From the IMG/VR virus record IMGVR_UViG_3300018481_000057, positions 1 to 30,322 of that record: 30,322 bases of DNA, one strand, 5' to 3'. Source of the stretch: a virus. Both the position numbers and the translations under genes were made by a program. This document shows, one piece after another, positions 8,428 through 16,395 of the stretch (position 1 is the first letter of the stretch; every line of letters begins with the position of its first letter). The notes under the pieces are model-generated. The model made no database searches. It was not told the origin of the DNA and saw nothing but the letters and a program-made list of their open reading frames with translations.

Positions 8428-9438
8428 ATGGGTTACTCATCCCAGTCTGGTCAGGTTCTTTTCAAGACCCAGACGGCGCAGGGTGTCTATGACCCCGCCA
8501 CAGGTACTACTGGCGTCGCAATGAAGCTGAGGGGCGGCTCCCTCGCAGCGAACCGCGACCTCCTCATCCCAGACCCCGAGATCGGTGGCGGTCGAGATGT
8601 CGTCGATGCCTACCTCGGTGCAGTCAGCTGGAGTGGTGACTACGAGTTCTACGCCCGAATGGATGGGCTTGCGACCCTGCTGAAGGCTTGCCTCGGGTCG
8701 TCTACTCTCCTCACGACCACCGGCGTCACGACTCACACGATCACTCCTTCGGACGCCGCCCAGCTGCCCTTCCTCTCGATTGAGGAATCGATCAGCAACG
8801 GCCTGGAGACGTACAACTACACTGACGGTGTCGTCAACACGCTTCACCTCGAAGCGGAGGCCAACGGTTACCTCCAGGGGACTGCGGGTATCATCGCGGC
8901 CAAGCAGATCGCTGGTGCTGTTCGTACCGCGGCGCCGGTCTGGGACGAAACTCCCATGATCGTCGGCACCAACATCACCGTGACTTACAACGCGGTGACC
9001 CTGCCTGCCAAGTCGTTCAGCCTCGACATCAACAACAACTACGAGGACGATGACTTCCGGCTCGGGTCGTTCTTCGTCGGTGACCTCACTCCCAAGCGTC
9101 GTGAGATCACGGCCTCCTTCGGAATCCGTGAGTCGTCCAGCGCCCTGTGGCGTCAGGCGACCTACGGCCTTCCGGCTGCTACGGCTGTCGGTGGTCTGAC
9201 GACCAAGAACCAGCTGGTGATCACCTGCAAGACCTACGAGACGATTCCGGCGGGCACCCCCCTCACGGAGTACACGCTCACGATCACCATTCCGAAGTTC
9301 ATCCTCACGCCGTACTCGCTGGACGCCAGCGGTGACGACATCATCGAGTCGGACATCGAGGGTCAGGCGGTGCGCCCGCTGGCTGCAACGCCGATCACGA
9401 CCTGCACGATCAAGACGAACAAGACCACCATCGCGTGA
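8428..9438 (+). CDS. Major tail (tube) protein
   Basis: The 336-residue protein has the composition of a tail-tube subunit: beta-rich, with many Thr, Ser, Gly and Ala, repeated short strands and a balanced charge. Its N-terminal part (SGQVLFKTQTAQGVYDPATG) resembles actinophage major tail proteins, in which a basic tube domain is built from an opening beta-hairpin. Gene order supports this strongly: it follows the tail terminator and precedes the tail chaperone frameshift pair and the tape measure gene. Codons are strongly biased to C/G endings and a 16-bp stem-loop follows, both fitting high expression. Confidence 0.87.
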   Translation: MGYSSQSGQVLFKTQTAQGVYDPATGTTGVAMKLRGGSLAANRDLLIPDPEIGGGRDVVDAYLGAVSWSGDYEFYARMDGLATLLKACLGSSTLLTTTGVTTHTITPSDAAQLPFLSIEESISNGLETYNYTDGVVNTLHLEAEANGYLQGTAGIIAAKQIAGAVRTAAPVWDETPMIVGTNITVTYNAVTLPAKSFSLDINNNYEDDDFRLGSFFVGDLTPKRREITASFGIRESSSALWRQATYGLPAATAVGGLTTKNQLVITCKTYETIPAGTPLTEYTLTITIPKFILTPYSLDASGDDIIESDIEGQAVRPLAATPITTCTIKTNKTTIA

Positions 9439-9451
9439 TCTTCACCTAGCG

Positions 9452-9489
9452 GCGGTGCCCCACTGCACTCCCCTGCGGTGGGGCACCGC
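9452..9489 (+). terminator. 16-bp stem-loop terminator after the major tail gene
   Basis: The stem at 9452-9467 pairs with 9474-9489 over 16 base pairs, including one G-U pair, around the 6-base loop CTCCCC. A short CTTTG follows. It begins 14 bases after the major tail stop codon. The stem is long and GC-rich but the U-tract is only three bases, so partial termination that lowers expression of the tail chaperone and tape measure genes is the likely effect. Confidence 0.75.
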
Positions 9490-9544
9490 TTTGCAGTACC
9501 CATAAAGTAACAGCCACCTAGACTACAAAGGAGAGTCAGAGGCT

Positions 9545-10063
9545 ATGGAAAGCACCACTGTCACTGAACCACGAGACACCCCCACCGACTTCTCGGAGAT
9601 TCCGCAGCAAGTCCAGCACGACTACTTCGGCTTCACTCACACGGAGAAGTTCTACTTCCCCGACGGCATCACCTACTTCGAGATTCAGAAGATGAACGAA
9701 GGCCAGAAGTCGAAGTTCCAGAAGAGCACCCAGCGTGACCTGACCCTCGAGAAGGGTAGCGGCAACGCCAAGTTCAGCATGGACCCGGCGAGAGAGCGTC
9801 ACGAGCTCATCAAGTCTTCCGTCATCTCGTGGAACCTGACTCGCGGCGGTCAGCCCATCCCCTTCGACGCTCGCGGTCGAGCCATTCAGGACTTCCTCGA
9901 CCTTGGCGACCCGCAGATCGTGGAGGACATCGAGCTCTTCATTCGCAAGCTGAACCCCTGGCTCCTCAATGACCTCACCGTCGAGGAGATCGACAAGCAG
10001 ATCCAAGAGCTGCAGGAGCTGCGTGTGACCGTGGAGGAGAAGGAGCGGGGGGAATCCTCCTAG
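9545..10063 (+). CDS. Tail assembly chaperone, short form (gpG-like)
   Basis: A 172-residue protein between the major tail and tape measure genes, the fixed position of the tail assembly chaperone in long-tailed phages. It is rich in charged residues, with an N-terminal part that includes the aromatic motif YFGFTHTEKFYFPDG and a C-terminal helical region (IDKQIQELQELRVTVEEKERG). Such proteins coat the tape measure during tail assembly and are absent from the finished particle. Just before its stop codon lies a run of six G followed by AA (10047-10054), which allows a -1 shift into the downstream open frame to make the longer form. The ATG at 9545 follows a GGAG site. Confidence 0.85.
   Translation: MESTTVTEPRDTPTDFSEIPQQVQHDYFGFTHTEKFYFPDGITYFEIQKMNEGQKSKFQKSTQRDLTLEKGSGNAKFSMDPARERHELIKSSVISWNLTRGGQPIPFDARGRAIQDFLDLGDPQIVEDIELFIRKLNPWLLNDLTVEEIDKQIQELQELRVTVEEKERGESS
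10048..10054 (+). promoter_or_regulatory. Slippery heptamer GGGGGAA for -1 frameshifting in the tail chaperone
   Basis: In the zero frame the codons here are CGG GGG GAA. The heptamer G GGG GAA lets a P-site glycine tRNA re-pair perfectly after a one-base backward slip. The exact slip codon within the six-G run is not decided by the sequence. Confidence 0.7.
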
Positions 10064-10332
10064 CCCAGCAGGCTCGGGACTTTGTTCGAGGCAAGCCTGT
10101 CTCTGGAGCGGTGTCGATCATCCGAATGTTCTCGCTGTGTGAGCACATGAAGTGGGCGCACCTTCCAGCGGCAGGCGGCCTCTACGATCAGAACCCCGAA
10201 CTGTTGGAAGGCTTCCAGCTCATCTTTTCCGAACGCACCGAGTTCGAAGTAGAGGAGCGAAAGAAGCAGGATCGCGAGTCGGGTAGACAGAAGGCGACTC
10301 AACGATCTCGCGCATCCCGACCGCGGAGGTAG
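10051..10332 (+). CDS. Tail assembly chaperone, -1 frameshift extension (gpT-like part of gpG-T)
   Basis: The -1 frame is open from the slip site across the chaperone stop to 10332 and adds about 93 residues, giving a fusion of about 262 residues: bases 9545-10051 are read in the first frame, then 10051-10332 in the -1 frame. Downstream residues include AQQARDFVRGKPVSG and KWAHLPAAGGLYDQNPELLEG, ending in a basic tail (RASRPRR). There is no ATG or TTG and no ribosome-binding site near the junction; the only in-frame conventional start is an unsupported GTG at 10111. This is the classical lambda G/GT arrangement, which balances two chaperone forms at a fixed ratio. Confidence 0.83.
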   Translation, partial: GILLAQQARDFVRGKPVSGAVSIIRMFSLCEHMKWAHLPAAGGLYDQNPELLEGFQLIFSERTEFEVEERKKQDRESGRQKATQRSRASRPRR

Positions 10333-10334
10333 TC

Positions 10335-10370
10335 GAACCGGCGTGATGCTGGACCCGGTCACGCCGGTTC
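10335..10370 (+). terminator. Perfect 12-bp stem-loop after the chaperone frameshift product
   Basis: GAACCGGCGTGA at 10335-10346 pairs perfectly with TCACGCCGGTTC at 10359-10370 around a 12-base loop, starting two bases after the frameshift stop codon. There is no U-tract. It lies in the roughly 100-base gap before the tape measure gene, in which I see no other feature except the ribosome-binding site. Attenuation or mRNA protection are both possible. Confidence 0.6.
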
Positions 10371-10433
10371 TGCTATGCTCTGACGCCAGTAGGGTACTTG
10401 AGGCCCAATTAGGACTAGCAAGTCTGAAAAGGG

Positions 10434-13400
10434 GTGCCCGCCATTAACGCCTTTATGAACATTCGCGTTTCTGTGTATTCGGCACGGGCTCAGAAAGAGA
10501 TCGCCGTTCTTCAGGCGAAGGTCAAGAGCCTAGAAGCGCAACTCGCAAGGGCTAATGGGGCAGCGGCTGGTTTGGGTACTCGGGGCATCCCCGGTATCAC
10601 CAAGTGGGGCAACCAGCTACAGTGGGCTGGCCGGCAGCTTCAGTACAACTTCACGCTGCCAATTCTTCTAGCAGGAGCCGCGGCTACCAAGTTCGCTCTC
10701 GATAATGAGAAGGCGATGGTCCGCGTCGTCAAGGTCTATGGCGACGGCTCTGAAGCGATGAACCAGCTTTCAAAGACTGAGATTCCCGCTCTGGAAAAGG
10801 CGTTCGTTGCACTGTCCAACCGCTTCGCTATTGCACAGTCAGACGCTATCAACATTGCAGCAGACTGGGCTGCCGCTGGCGCCTCGGGGGTTGCGCTAGC
10901 CCGGTCGGTTAAGCTGACCATGGAGACGATGGTCCTCGGTGAGCTGGAGGCCAAGGAAGCCACCGAAGCCCTCATTGCAATTCAGGCACAGTATAACTTC
11001 AACACCAAGGAACTCATCGAGACGATCGATGTTCTGAACATGGTGGAGAACCAGACCGGTATTTCCATGGCTGGTTTGATTCAGGGCATGGCACGCTCCG
11101 CTGGTGTTGCGCGTGAGATGGGTGTCGATGTTCAGCACCTCGCCGCGATGATGGCTGCGCTTGTTCCCGCAACGGGTAGCGCAGCCGCCGCTGGTAACGG
11201 CCTCAAGACGATCCTGTCACGCCTCATGTCGCCTACGAATGAGGCGAACGAGGTTATGATGAAGATGGGGATTAACACCAAGGATCTCGCCTGGCAGAGT
11301 CTCAACGCTACCCAGCGTCTCGAGAAGATGGCGTCGGTCTACGTCACTCTGCATGACGCACAGAAGATCGTTGTTGCTAGCACTGCTGCTAGTCGCTGGC
11401 AGATTAACCGCTTCGGGCAGTTGATGACAGACATTAACAACCCGCTCGGTTACTATCACCGTTCGCTGCAGGCTACTGCTGACACGAGTAAGAACTTCGC
11501 ACAGAGGCAGAAGGAGCTCAATACCGTTCTGGAGTCGAGCCCTCAGCGGCTCAAGCAGATCTGGGTGATGCTGCAGAACACGATGGCGAACGTCATTCAG
11601 CCGGCTATCCCAATGATCCTCATTCTGGCAGACGCTCTTGCCAAGGCCTTCAAGTGGTTCAGTAACCTTGATCCCGTCATCCAGAAGCTTGGCCTTGCGT
11701 TCCTAGTTCTCCTTGCGGCCATCGGTCCTGTCGTTCGATACATGGGCTCGGTTGGAGTCCTGCTTGGTGTCCTGCAAGAGGCGTTCCGGTTTGCCGCTCG
11801 TCAGGTTCTTCACTTTGGCGAAGCGCTGCTGTCGCTCATCAAGGGACCGTTTAAGCTGTTCGGCAGGGCTGCGATGGGGCTCGGTGGCCTGTTCATGAAG
11901 CTTGGTAGCATTATTGCCAGCGCATGGGGAAGCATTGTAGGAGCAGTGTCCACAGCCGGCACTGCGATCGTCGCAGGTTTCGCAACCTTCATGGGCGGGC
12001 TGAGAGTTGTCGGACTATTCTTCCTCGACATCGCGGCGGTGATGAAGACCTCACTTACCCTGATGGCAACCAATGTCGTGGCGATCTGGGCGGGTACTTG
12101 GAGAGCAATTGCTGTCTTGTTCCTCAATGGGACTAAGTTGCTCATGGCGATTCAGATGATCTTCACTCAGAACTTCGTCAAGATGTTCGCCGTTCTTGGG
12201 ACGAACATCTTGGGGCTCTGGAGAGTCATCGTCCTTGGTCTGATACTGAACTGGGGCAGGTTCGTCGCAGCCATCCCAGCCATGCTGGCGGCAGTGCCTG
12301 CCGTACTTATGACGATCCTGGGCGGGATAGGAACCGCCATTGCAGCAGTCTTCACGAGTTGGGTAGGGCTGGCGGTCCTTGCCGTTACTGCACTGTTCGG
12401 TGTGATCTACTCCTTCCGCGAAGAGATTGCCGAAGCCTTCAAGTCGATTCCAAGGTACTTTGCGAGAAACGCTCAGAGCCTAAAGATCATCTGGCTCGGC
12501 ATTACAGACTTCTTCGGTGCCGCCATAACCTTCATTCAGAAGATGTTCTGGAAGCTGCCGCAAGGTATTCAGGACGCACTGCTTTCTGTTCTGCGAATTG
12601 TGCAAACAATCGTGATGAAGATTTACGAATGGCTTACATATCTTAACCCCTTTGCAAAGCACAGCCCCTCGCTGGTCGAGCAGGTCACGAAGGGTATGGC
12701 GGTTATCAAGGCCCAGTACGCTTCCGTGGGCAACGTGGGCGGAATCTTTAAGAAGGCCGCCCGTGACATCGAAGCATACAAGAGCGCCATTGGCACCATG
12801 GGAGCGGGTCCGTTCAGTAACGAACGAGAGGACGTTGCTACCTACTTCAAGAGCGCCCTCCCCCTCTTCGATGCACTGATCAGCGACCTCAAGGTTCTAA
12901 ACGGAATACTTGCACAGCAAGAAAAGGCTGTCAACGCACAGCAGGCTGTCGTGGATGCTTGGGAGGCTGCGCTAGACCAGGCGAACATGGCGCTTGATGA
13001 GGAGGAGAGGAAGCTCGATAGTCTAGAGGAGAAGCTCAACTCCCTCACCGACGCCTACACCGCTCATCAGAACGCGCTGGAGGCTTATGCGGACGCGCCG
13101 CTTCAAGGCATGGGCGCGATGGAAGATGCTATCTTTGCTAACCAGCAGGCGCAGAACCAGTTGCGTCTTGAGATGCTCAAGTGGGAGCAGGTCAACGGTA
13201 GCATCGAAGATGTCAAGAGTAACATGTCAGCCCTTGCCGGAAGCATGGAGGTGTTGCGTGGAGAGGCTGCAAGTCTCCGCGCCTCCGGTGCAGGTTCTGA
13301 CATTCTCGGTCCCATTCAGGATGAGATCGCCGCCATGCAGACTGCCTATGATGCTATGGGCACGTCCATGAACAACAGTCCTGTTTCTGAAATGCAGGCA

Positions 13401-16394
13401 GAGCTCGCCCGCCTCGGCAAGGAGGGGGAGATCCTTGATCTTGAAAAGTCCCTGAAGTTCGATGGGATGATTCGAGAGATCGACAAGCTGGCTAACGCCA
13501 CAACGGAACTCAGTTTCGAGCAGATCGTCGCAGGCATCAACGCCGAGAAGACGGCGATGGCAGCACTCGAGCCTCAGATCGCCTCCGCTACGGCAGCCGT
13601 CAACGCTCAGAAGGCGGCGGTCGATAGCGTCAAGGCTGCACGCGACAGTCTCCAGAGTGCATACGACGCAGAGAAGGCTAAGCTCGATGTGCTCAAGAAC
13701 AGCTACGAGCAGACGGCCAACGCTATTCGGGACGTTGAGTCTGCACTCAATGACATGGGTTCCGCCGCCACAACTGCGGGCAGTAGGGCCTCGGCCACAG
13801 CCGCCAGCGGTTACCAGAGTCCTGGCGCAGAGAACTTCGACAACGCAGCGGGTGGCAACTTCCCCGACGTGTCTGGCACCGGCGCGCAGATCGGTCGTGA
13901 GGGGGACTTCACTGATCAGAGTGACCTGATCGACCAGTTCACCAAGGACACCATTGCCGAGATGGAAAGAACTCTTGGCGGCATCGATATGTTCGGTGGC
14001 ATCAAGAAGAAGTGGGAAGAGTTCAAGAACTGGTGGACCATCAATGTCGAGCGCAACTTCATTCGCATCACCGAAGGTCTCAAGACGCTCTGGGAAGACT
14101 TTAGTAGTAGTTTTGGCGACAGCGGAATAGGCAGTACTGCTCAAGAGGTTTGGGGTAAGATAACCTCCGGTGCTCAGACGGCATGGGACGCGGTCAAGAG
14201 AATCTACGACCTCTTCGAGGATGACCTCAAGAAGGTCTGGAAGGAGATCGTCGAGGCGGGCAAGAAGATCTGGGAGGAGATCGGTCCCGAGTTGGAGAAG
14301 TTTAAGGAGCTTCTTCCGGGACTGACTATTCTATGGGACGCCCTGTGGAAGGGACTCAAGATCGCCGCAGGCATCGTCGGAGCCCTCCTCATTGGTGCAT
14401 TCAAGATTCTTAGTAGCATTCTTGCTCACACGCTTGGGCCAGCGATTGATATTATCATCGGCGTCTTCAAGGCTCTTGTAAAGATCGTGCGAGGCGTTAT
14501 CGAGCTTATCGTTGGCGTCTTTACCGGTGACCTTCAAATGGCGGTCAACGGTGTCAAGGATATCTTTGGTGGTCTCATTGGTGGCATTGTTGATGTCATC
14601 AAGGGCGGGTGGAACCTGATCTGGGGAGCCGTTGAGGGACTTGTAAATGGCGTAATTGATTGGGTTGTATGGCTTGCAGATGAGCTTGTCGGTCACTCGA
14701 TCATTCCAGACATGATTATGGATATCGTGGACTGGTTTGCAAACCTTCCACAGTGGGTGTTGGACGCGATTAAGAATCTCGCAGTCTACATCAAGGACGT
14801 TGTCGTTGAGGCGTGGGATAACTTCAAGAAGGCTTCCACCGATAAGTGGAATGACATTGCAACCTGGCTCAAGGCTAGAGGGCAGGCTGCCTACGACAAG
14901 CTCATTTCTGTCAAGGACAAGCTGCAGACCGCCGCAAAAGAATCATGGCAAGCCTTCAAGGACAAGTCGGTCTCGATGTGGGACACCTTCATCACCTACC
15001 TCAAGGCTCGACCCCAGCAGGCTTACGACAACTTTATTGCTGTCAAGGACAAGCTCATTGCCGTTGCTAAGGCTGCCTTCGAAGCGTTCCAGACCAAGGC
15101 TAAGGACATCGTTGACGGTAAGAACGGCTTGATGACTTGGATTGGTAACATTCCCGGTCGCATCGCAGGACTCCTCGGAGCGGTCGGTACGAAGGTCGCT
15201 GACTCCGTGAAGGCTTCATGGAACGCTGCAGCCAAGTGGATCAACGACAACGGCATCGGAGCAATCAACAAGGTTACCACTAAGTTCGGATTCACCCTTG
15301 GAGACCTTCCACGGTTCGCAGGCGGTGGCGTTATTCCCGGCAAGGTTTCGGCGCGAGACAACACGATCATTGCAGCCCGTACCGGTGAAGGTGTTATCGT
15401 GCCCGAGTTGGTTCGTAAGCTCGGTGGTGCTAGAGGTCTCGCTCAACTGAACAACGCCGCTCGCTCCGGTAACAGTGGAGCGCTAGCCAGCCTTGGTGTC
15501 GAGCGGTTCGCAGACGGTGGGATTATCGGCAAGGTCACTGGTTGGCTGACCAAGGGAGCCGGAAACGCTCTCGGTAACATCATCGGCGCGATGAAGCAGC
15601 CTGTTCGCGAGATCATGCCCGGCAAGCCCTTCATGGAGGATTGGGCTGTTGGAGCACTGCAGGGCTGGCAGGACAAGGCGAAGGCTTGGGGTGACAAGCA
15701 GGAGTCGATGGGCAATGGAGTCCTGCCGGGCACTGGCTACCAGTGGCAGACGAAGGTTCTCAAGGAGCGGTTCCCGTGGGCACAGATCACGAGTGACTTC
15801 CGCCCCGGCTCGATGACTGCCAGTGGCTACACCTCAATGCACGCCTTGGGTCGAGCGATCGACGTTACTCCGAGTACCGCCATCTTCGACTGGATTTATA
15901 ACACCTACGGCAAGAACACTAAGGAGCTGTTCTACGGTCCTAGGAATGGTAAGAACATTCGTCGCGGTAAGGACGTTACCATCGGCGGAGCACTGCTTGC
16001 AGATCACTACGATCACGTCCATTGGGGTTACGACAAGGGCGGAATCCTCCCTCCCGGAATGACGATGGCTCAAAACGGTACAGGAAGAAACGAGATAACC
16101 CTCACCGGAGCACAATGGGATACCTTCTCGTCGGTGGTCGCGCTCCTAGATAGCATGACCCTAAAGAGCGCCATGGGGGCTACCCCAGGGTCCGCAGCGG
16201 TGGCTCGCGTCGGTGCTACCCTAGCCACGGTGCAGGGTAGGCTCCGTGCAGCCGAGACTCGTGGCAACACATTGACCCAGGGTTCTGGCGGAACGACAGT
16301 TTACAACTTCTACGGAGACCTCGAGTTCCCGAATGTGAGGAATGGTTCCGACGCCGAGGACTTCCTCACGAACCTGAAGGGATTGGGAGGCTGA
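10434..16394 (+). CDS. Tape measure protein with embedded M15-type peptidase domain
   Basis: At about 1986 residues this is by far the longest gene and follows the tail chaperone pair, as a tape measure gene must; its length would set the tail length. Hydrophobic, possibly membrane-inserting stretches lie near residues 410-450 and 615-660. Long alanine-rich coiled coils span about 820-880 and 1030-1110. Two copies of a 44-residue unit (four 11-residue turns) start at W1472 and W1516. Near the C-terminus, about residues 1780-1870, is a peptidoglycan-peptidase-like domain with SDFRPGS, HALGRAID (H1803, D1810) and DHYDHVHW (H1861, H1863), the zinc-ligand layout of M15/D-Ala-D-Ala carboxypeptidases, probably used to open the wall at infection. 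The start is uncertain: GTG 10434 abuts the GAAAAGGGG site, ATG 10455 is too far, and an ATT at 10443 would be best spaced. Confidence 0.92.
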   Translation: MPAINAFMNIRVSVYSARAQKEIAVLQAKVKSLEAQLARANGAAAGLGTRGIPGITKWGNQLQWAGRQLQYNFTLPILLAGAAATKFALDNEKAMVRVVKVYGDGSEAMNQLSKTEIPALEKAFVALSNRFAIAQSDAINIAADWAAAGASGVALARSVKLTMETMVLGELEAKEATEALIAIQAQYNFNTKELIETIDVLNMVENQTGISMAGLIQGMARSAGVAREMGVDVQHLAAMMAALVPATGSAAAAGNGLKTILSRLMSPTNEANEVMMKMGINTKDLAWQSLNATQRLEKMASVYVTLHDAQKIVVASTAASRWQINRFGQLMTDINNPLGYYHRSLQATADTSKNFAQRQKELNTVLESSPQRLKQIWVMLQNTMANVIQPAIPMILILADALAKAFKWFSNLDPVIQKLGLAFLVLLAAIGPVVRYMGSVGVLLGVLQEAFRFAARQVLHFGEALLSLIKGPFKLFGRAAMGLGGLFMKLGSIIASAWGSIVGAVSTAGTAIVAGFATFMGGLRVVGLFFLDIAAVMKTSLTLMATNVVAIWAGTWRAIAVLFLNGTKLLMAIQMIFTQNFVKMFAVLGTNILGLWRVIVLGLILNWGRFVAAIPAMLAAVPAVLMTILGGIGTAIAAVFTSWVGLAVLAVTALFGVIYSFREEIAEAFKSIPRYFARNAQSLKIIWLGITDFFGAAITFIQKMFWKLPQGIQDALLSVLRIVQTIVMKIYEWLTYLNPFAKHSPSLVEQVTKGMAVIKAQYASVGNVGGIFKKAARDIEAYKSAIGTMGAGPFSNEREDVATYFKSALPLFDALISDLKVLNGILAQQEKAVNAQQAVVDAWEAALDQANMALDEEERKLDSLEEKLNSLTDAYTAHQNALEAYADAPLQGMGAMEDAIFANQQAQNQLRLEMLKWEQVNGSIEDVKSNMSALAGSMEVLRGEAASLRASGAGSDILGPIQDEIAAMQTAYDAMGTSMNNSPVSEMQAELARLGKEGEILDLEKSLKFDGMIREIDKLANATTELSFEQIVAGINAEKTAMAALEPQIASATAAVNAQKAAVDSVKAARDSLQSAYDAEKAKLDVLKNSYEQTANAIRDVESALNDMGSAATTAGSRASATAASGYQSPGAENFDNAAGGNFPDVSGTGAQIGREGDFTDQSDLIDQFTKDTIAEMERTLGGIDMFGGIKKKWEEFKNWWTINVERNFIRITEGLKTLWEDFSSSFGDSGIGSTAQEVWGKITSGAQTAWDAVKRIYDLFEDDLKKVWKEIVEAGKKIWEEIGPELEKFKELLPGLTILWDALWKGLKIAAGIVGALLIGAFKILSSILAHTLGPAIDIIIGVFKALVKIVRGVIELIVGVFTGDLQMAVNGVKDIFGGLIGGIVDVIKGGWNLIWGAVEGLVNGVIDWVVWLADELVGHSIIPDMIMDIVDWFANLPQWVLDAIKNLAVYIKDVVVEAWDNFKKASTDKWNDIATWLKARGQAAYDKLISVKDKLQTAAKESWQAFKDKSVSMWDTFITYLKARPQQAYDNFIAVKDKLIAVAKAAFEAFQTKAKDIVDGKNGLMTWIGNIPGRIAGLLGAVGTKVADSVKASWNAAAKWINDNGIGAINKVTTKFGFTLGDLPRFAGGGVIPGKVSARDNTIIAARTGEGVIVPELVRKLGGARGLAQLNNAARSGNSGALASLGVERFADGGIIGKVTGWLTKGAGNALGNIIGAMKQPVREIMPGKPFMEDWAVGALQGWQDKAKAWGDKQESMGNGVLPGTGYQWQTKVLKERFPWAQITSDFRPGSMTASGYTSMHALGRAIDVTPSTAIFDWIYNTYGKNTKELFYGPRNGKNIRRGKDVTIGGALLADHYDHVHWGYDKGGILPPGMTMAQNGTGRNEITLTGAQWDTFSSVVALLDSMTLKSAMGATPGSAAVARVGATLATVQGRLRAAETRGNTLTQGSGGTTVYNFYGDLEFPNVRNGSDAEDFLTNLKGLGG
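14847..15110 (+). repeat. Two 44-residue coding repeats in the tape measure gene
   Basis: The encoded protein repeats the pattern W-D/N-x-x-x-T-W/Y-L-K-A-R...Y-D...VKDKL with a period of 132 bases (44 residues), starting at 14847 and 14979. The period equals four 11-residue turns, typical of helical tape measure repeats. The DNA itself is diverged, so this is an old protein-level duplication. Confidence 0.6.
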
Positions 16395-16395
16395 G

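Noticed and set aside
13227-14144. A 305-residue minus-strand open frame inside the tape measure gene
   Set aside because: Antisense shadow of coiled-coil coding DNA, no ribosome-binding site and no family resemblance.
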